Positions 27,564 through 30,563 of a stretch of 30,563 nucleotides of DNA are shown piece by piece. This stretch comes from Amoeboaphelidium occidentale (lineage: Eukaryota > Aphelidiomycota > Aphelidea): assembly GCA_023515795.1 (NCBI GenBank), contig JALGPX010000050.1, positions 12,653-43,215 on the forward strand, written 5' to 3'. The notes under the pieces were generated by a model. It made no database searches, was not told the origin of the DNA, and was given only the letters and a program-made list of their open reading frames with translations. A program made the translations under genes and the position numbers. Position 1 is the first letter of the stretch; each line of letters begins with the position of its first letter.

Positions 27564-28568
27564 CTACAATTTCGGCCTCACGACAGTAAATTCACTACAA
27601 CAGCCAGGGGAAACAATATTGTACTCGTTCGAAGCTAAATAATATCCGGCTTTATCCAGCTTCAGAAACAATCTAGCCAACTTCTGTCCCAAGCTTTTAT
27701 CATCAACATCCTTATCATACCCACCAGGAGCAGCTAAATGAACTTCAAATGAAATTTGTACAGGAAGTTCATCTAGAACTTTATGCTCCAGAATCGCTGG
27801 TAATACGACCCATTCGAAACCTTCAATGTCCATCTTCAAGAAATCAATCTTTTTGATCTTTAAATCACTGAGTATTGAAGCCCATGACTTGAACTGTCTC
27901 TTATTTCCATCTACGAAGTCAGAGCTACCAAGACACACATTAACAAATGTTATTTGTTCTGAAGGAGGATCCCACTGACCGGTACAGTCAAAAGTGTAAA
28001 TCTTGGTATTAGACCCAAGCACTTTGATCATAGACTCTTCAAAGGAGAAGTCACCATTCGATCCGACACTAAAGACAACATTGGCAGGCTCATTTGACTT
28101 CCTGGGCTTCAAGAATTCACCACAGATCCATTTTCCTCCATCTCCATCACCACGATCACCAACCCTCATCAAAGTATTTCGATCACAGTCATAAGTAACA
28201 GGAATAGCCTTGTAAGCAATCTCAGAGTTTGTCAGAATATCAAGCGATGGATCCAGACCAAGATAGCTTTTTCTCACAGAATTTGCGTAGACTTGACGGA
28301 ATCGATTCCAGCTGTAAAGCGACGATATGAGCGGCTCAAAATGTACTTCTACAGGCGCAGAAGAATCCCTGAACGGATTCTTACTTCTATCAATCTTATC
28401 TTGAATAGAGCGGTCTTCAGGATCATCAGATTCTCTGTCCTGATCAGTATCCATCTGGCACTTGGCATAATAATCAGACACAGCCGTAGCGAGGAACAGC
28501 TGGAATACAATAAACAAGCCAATAAGCAAATATACGACTCTGTAACCGGAAAAAAGTGGAGGTGTCAT
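27564..28568 (-). CDS. Membrane-anchored METTL24/FkbM-like methyltransferase
   Basis: Intronless, 334 aa. An N-terminal signal anchor (residues 10-31, RVVYLLIGLFIVFQLFLATAV) predicts a type II protein of the ER/Golgi with the catalytic part in the lumen. The domain (about 125-330) shows MRVGDRGDGDGGKWICG, the glycine-rich VVFSVGSNGDFSFEESM (SAM-binding motif I), acidic IYTFDCTG at the next strand and LKMDIEGFEWVVLPA, the signature shared by METTL24-type (Methyltransf_22) and FkbM families. A methyltransferase acting on a sugar or secreted glycan fits both its topology and its two GT25 neighbours, but the substrate is inference. It is convergent with the first GT25 gene (25 bp) and divergent from the second. 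Confidence 0.82.
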   Translation of the reverse strand: MTPPLFSGYRVVYLLIGLFIVFQLFLATAVSDYYAKCQMDTDQDRESDDPEDRSIQDKIDRSKNPFRDSSAPVEVHFEPLISSLYSWNRFRQVYANSVRKSYLGLDPSLDILTNSEIAYKAIPVTYDCDRNTLMRVGDRGDGDGGKWICGEFLKPRKSNEPANVVFSVGSNGDFSFEESMIKVLGSNTKIYTFDCTGQWDPPSEQITFVNVCLGSSDFVDGNKRQFKSWASILSDLKIKKIDFLKMDIEGFEWVVLPAILEHKVLDELPVQISFEVHLAAPGGYDKDVDDKSLGQKLARLFLKLDKAGYYLASNEYNIVSPGCCSEFTVVRPKL

Positions 28569-28888
28569 CTTATTACTAAAAAAAATCGCTGGCCAGAAAA
28601 CGATTGACTGCGCGTACGAGAAAGCCAGTGGAAGTTCAATACGCCTTAACCAGTTTCAACTATCGACTCGTCAAAGTACGCAACTCGCAATATTGGTAAT
28701 AATCACATGCCAACATTGATGACTCTGATAATTGAATGTTACGCGAACGCCACAGATACCTTTGTCAAACTCTCAAACAAGCGAGCATCTTCGGAATTCT
28801 TGTGACCATTCAGCAACAAAAAGCTAAAACAGCTTGTTTGCCTTTTTAATTCGGTTGCATCGGCCCCTTATTGATACACAGGCTGACA
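28569..28888. promoter_or_regulatory. Divergent intergenic region between the methyltransferase and second GT25 genes
   Basis: 320 bp with no credible coding frame. A 6-bp inverted repeat AACATT/AATGTT (28712-28717 with 28735-28740) surrounds TGATGACTCTGA, too short for a C/D snoRNA. Presumed to hold both promoters; no known box was recognised. Confidence 0.35.
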
Positions 28889-30208
28889 ATGGTTGCAAGA
28901 AGCCATCTTCATTCAATTAAGAGCACTTGGCTTCTCTCGTTGATGGCTGTTTATAGCATGTCTGTGACTCTATTTTTTCTCATCTCTAACGATCTTGAAC
29001 ACAGTTTGCATCATTGGACTGTGGGCTTGTCACAAGAGACTCCACAAGATATGAATCTTACTTATGACAATTTGGTCACCGTTTCAACGAATAAGGAGTA
29101 TTTGCTGCCAAAGGGCTCACCGTTTATTCAAAGCTCTACAGCCAACTGCTCTTTTAGCGGAGACCTATCAGATACAGATGTGATATTGTCAACTGATGTT
29201 ATGGACTTTACTTTATACACAAGAACTGATCAGCTACATGGACTTGTTCAGTTGTCAAAGGAAAGAAAGATACCCTTTGGGTCGGTGTTCAATGCTGATT
29301 TGGATATCTCATGGACGAATTCTCACTTGAATTTTACTGGAAAGCTGAACTCAACTGTTTTTGAAAGGATGATTATGGGTATTGAAGTTGATCGTAATTC
29401 GTCATTGCTACTCCCAACATTCTTTCACGACTTGTGCGATCTGGCAAAGTATCGTTTAGATTCCGTTCGTTGCATGAATGATTATCTGAATAATGTTACA
29501 CTGCATCATCTCGATGAAAGGTTTAATACTACCGGCAAATGGCCGTTTATTGACCAAGTCTTTGTTTTGCACTACAAGAAGAAGCCTGAGCGCTTAAATC
29601 ATATGCGTGACCTTCTTTACCAATTTAACGTCTCTAGCAAGGTTATCAAAGATTTTGATAGAGACGAATTAACTCAAGACATTATTGAATGTGCGTATCC
29701 TGTTAACCGCACAATTGATAGTCGCAATTGGCAACCCAAGAATCTTAGCACAGGGGAGATCTCTTTAAGTCTGAAGCATTTTGCTGCATTTGACTATATT
29801 ATCAAGAACAAAATTGAGCATGCATTAATTTTTGAAGACGACGTGGTCATTGAAGGAAATTTAACAAGCTTTGACAAGTCCTTTCGTAACGCTATGTTGG
29901 ACTTACCTGCTGATTATGATTTGTATTTTGTTGGCGGTTGTTTAGATCTTCACTGTAAGGCTGTGACCGGAACTCTTGACGCCCCTAAAGCATGTCCGCA
30001 GAATAACAGAAGCAGATGTACGCACGCTTATGTCATCAGCTATCGCGGGGCACTCAAGATGGTCAAGAACCTACCGATACGGTGGGCTATTGATTGGCTT
30101 ATGAACTCTGAAGGCATTGGTTTAAAGATTTATCATGCTGAGCCTCCGTTGTTTTTACAAGGAAAATCGTTCGAGTCGACTGGTATCAGGCAAGGAATTG
30201 AAACATAA
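28889..30208 (+). CDS. Glycosyltransferase family 25-like protein, second copy
   Basis: Intronless, 439 aa from Met28889, the first ATG in frame. Type II topology: short head then the hydrophobic segment WLLSLMAVYSMSVTLFFLIS (about residues 14-33), and many N-x-S/T sites in the luminal part (NLT, NCS, NFT, NST, NSS, NVT, NTT, NVS, NRT, NLS). The GT25 domain (about 215-430) has VFVLHYKKKPERLNHMRDLL, the family-typical LSTGEISLSLKHFAAFDYI and HALIFEDDVVIEGN, then DLYFVGGCLDLHC. It has a stem region of about 180 residues, longer than in the first copy, and low overall identity to it, so the pair is an old duplication or independent recruitment. Confidence 0.85.
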   Translation: MVARSHLHSIKSTWLLSLMAVYSMSVTLFFLISNDLEHSLHHWTVGLSQETPQDMNLTYDNLVTVSTNKEYLLPKGSPFIQSSTANCSFSGDLSDTDVILSTDVMDFTLYTRTDQLHGLVQLSKERKIPFGSVFNADLDISWTNSHLNFTGKLNSTVFERMIMGIEVDRNSSLLLPTFFHDLCDLAKYRLDSVRCMNDYLNNVTLHHLDERFNTTGKWPFIDQVFVLHYKKKPERLNHMRDLLYQFNVSSKVIKDFDRDELTQDIIECAYPVNRTIDSRNWQPKNLSTGEISLSLKHFAAFDYIIKNKIEHALIFEDDVVIEGNLTSFDKSFRNAMLDLPADYDLYFVGGCLDLHCKAVTGTLDAPKACPQNNRSRCTHAYVISYRGALKMVKNLPIRWAIDWLMNSEGIGLKIYHAEPPLFLQGKSFESTGIRQGIET

Positions 30209-30224
30209 CCAGATCCCCATATCA

Positions 30225-30230
30225 AATAAA
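30225..30230 (+). terminator. AATAAA signal of the second GT25 gene
   Basis: AATAAA 16 bases after the stop codon. Downstream, at 30247-30262, a perfect 7-bp hairpin ATGGAGA-CA-TCTCCAT lies in the same intergenic stretch. Confidence 0.5.
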
Positions 30231-30442
30231 AAGCATCACTGATCAAATGGAGACATCTCCATCAAGAATTTAATGTCCAGCTAAGAAGTAAATGAATGGT
30301 ATGATCATGATGAATTTTGAGATCAAAGCGGTTTGTATTGTGTTATACCTGTTAGAAACATTAAACTAAATCAATAATACCAAGCAATGTTTTAAATCAT
30401 GTCCTTTAATTAAACTTGAATATCTTTTCTTGTGATCTAAAG

Positions 30443-30563
30443 ATGTCTGGGACAGGGCTCGTTAATCTTGTCGTCATGGAAAATTTTTATGCTCAACTTA
30501 GTTTCAAGGATGATCTCCATAAAGGCAATGTTGCTTTACTTTGTGGTTTCTTGCATACCACTT
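30443..30563 (+). CDS. Possible 5' end of a gene cut by the window edge
   Basis: An open frame beginning MSGTGLVNLVVMENFYAQLS runs to the end of the window (40 codons visible). It is not recognised. It could be exon 1 of a larger gene, given the spacing from the GT25 polyadenylation signal (about 210 bp), but a chance open frame of this length is not rare. Confidence 0.35.
   Translation, partial: MSGTGLVNLVVMENFYAQLSFKDDLHKGNVALLCGFLHTT

Noticed and set aside
28712-28740. TGATGA...CTGA pair within an inverted repeat, resembling a C/D snoRNA
   Set aside because: Box spacing is only a few bases, far too short for a guide RNA.
1-30563. tRNA or 5S rRNA genes
   Set aside because: No T-loop GTTCGANNC context with cloverleaf partners was found in the intergenic regions by eye.

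Overview
The window reads as a gene-dense, moderately AT-rich eukaryotic chromosome segment, most likely from an early-diverging fungus. Fungal affinity rests on a clear Sho1-type osmosensor (four membrane segments plus a C-terminal SH3 domain) and a Sla2-type ANTH/I-LWEQ protein. Several neighbours are more familiar from animals, zoosporic or mucoromycete-like fungi than from budding yeasts: a CARM1-like arginine methyltransferase, a SCAPER-like protein, a TMEM198-like membrane protein, Mago and a type II PI 4-kinase. I cannot name the species. Eighteen introns can be placed by homology and reading frame. Apart from the uncertain first CARM1 intron they are 34-46 nt long; the exception, 151 nt, appears to carry a box C/D snoRNA.

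Layout: 302-1986 (+) CARM1-like methyltransferase; 2025-7438 four genes on the minus strand (Sho1, CAP-domain secreted protein, TMEM198-like, Sgd1/NOM1); 7828-9921 (+) a secreted repeat-rich glycoprotein; 9985-11999 (-) type II PI4K; 12231-14369 (+) two tandem class 3 lipases; 14392-14971 (-) Mago nashi in four exons; 15087-16062 (+) ribosomal protein eS1 with the intronic snoRNA; 16187-20208 (+) an F-BAR/PH/C2/RasGAP protein; 20239-25471 (-) SCAPER-like and Sla2; 25549-26217 (-) an unrecognised membrane protein; 26453-30208 a glycosyltransferase 25 gene, a METTL24/FkbM-like methyltransferase on the opposite strand and a second GT25 gene; and a possible truncated gene running off the right edge.

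Spacing is tight: convergent genes end 22-63 bp apart, and several AATAAA signals lie within a few bases of, or overlap, the stop codon. Conserved intracellular genes mostly have introns (SGD1 is an exception), whereas the lipases, CAP protein, repeat glycoprotein, glycosyltransferases and membrane methyltransferase have none visible. Functionally the window holds membrane/actin/signalling genes (SHO1, SLA2, PI4K2, RasGAP), RNA and ribosome genes (MAGO, eS1, SGD1, snoRNA) and a secretory set (CAP, lipases, repeat glycoprotein, GT25 cluster).
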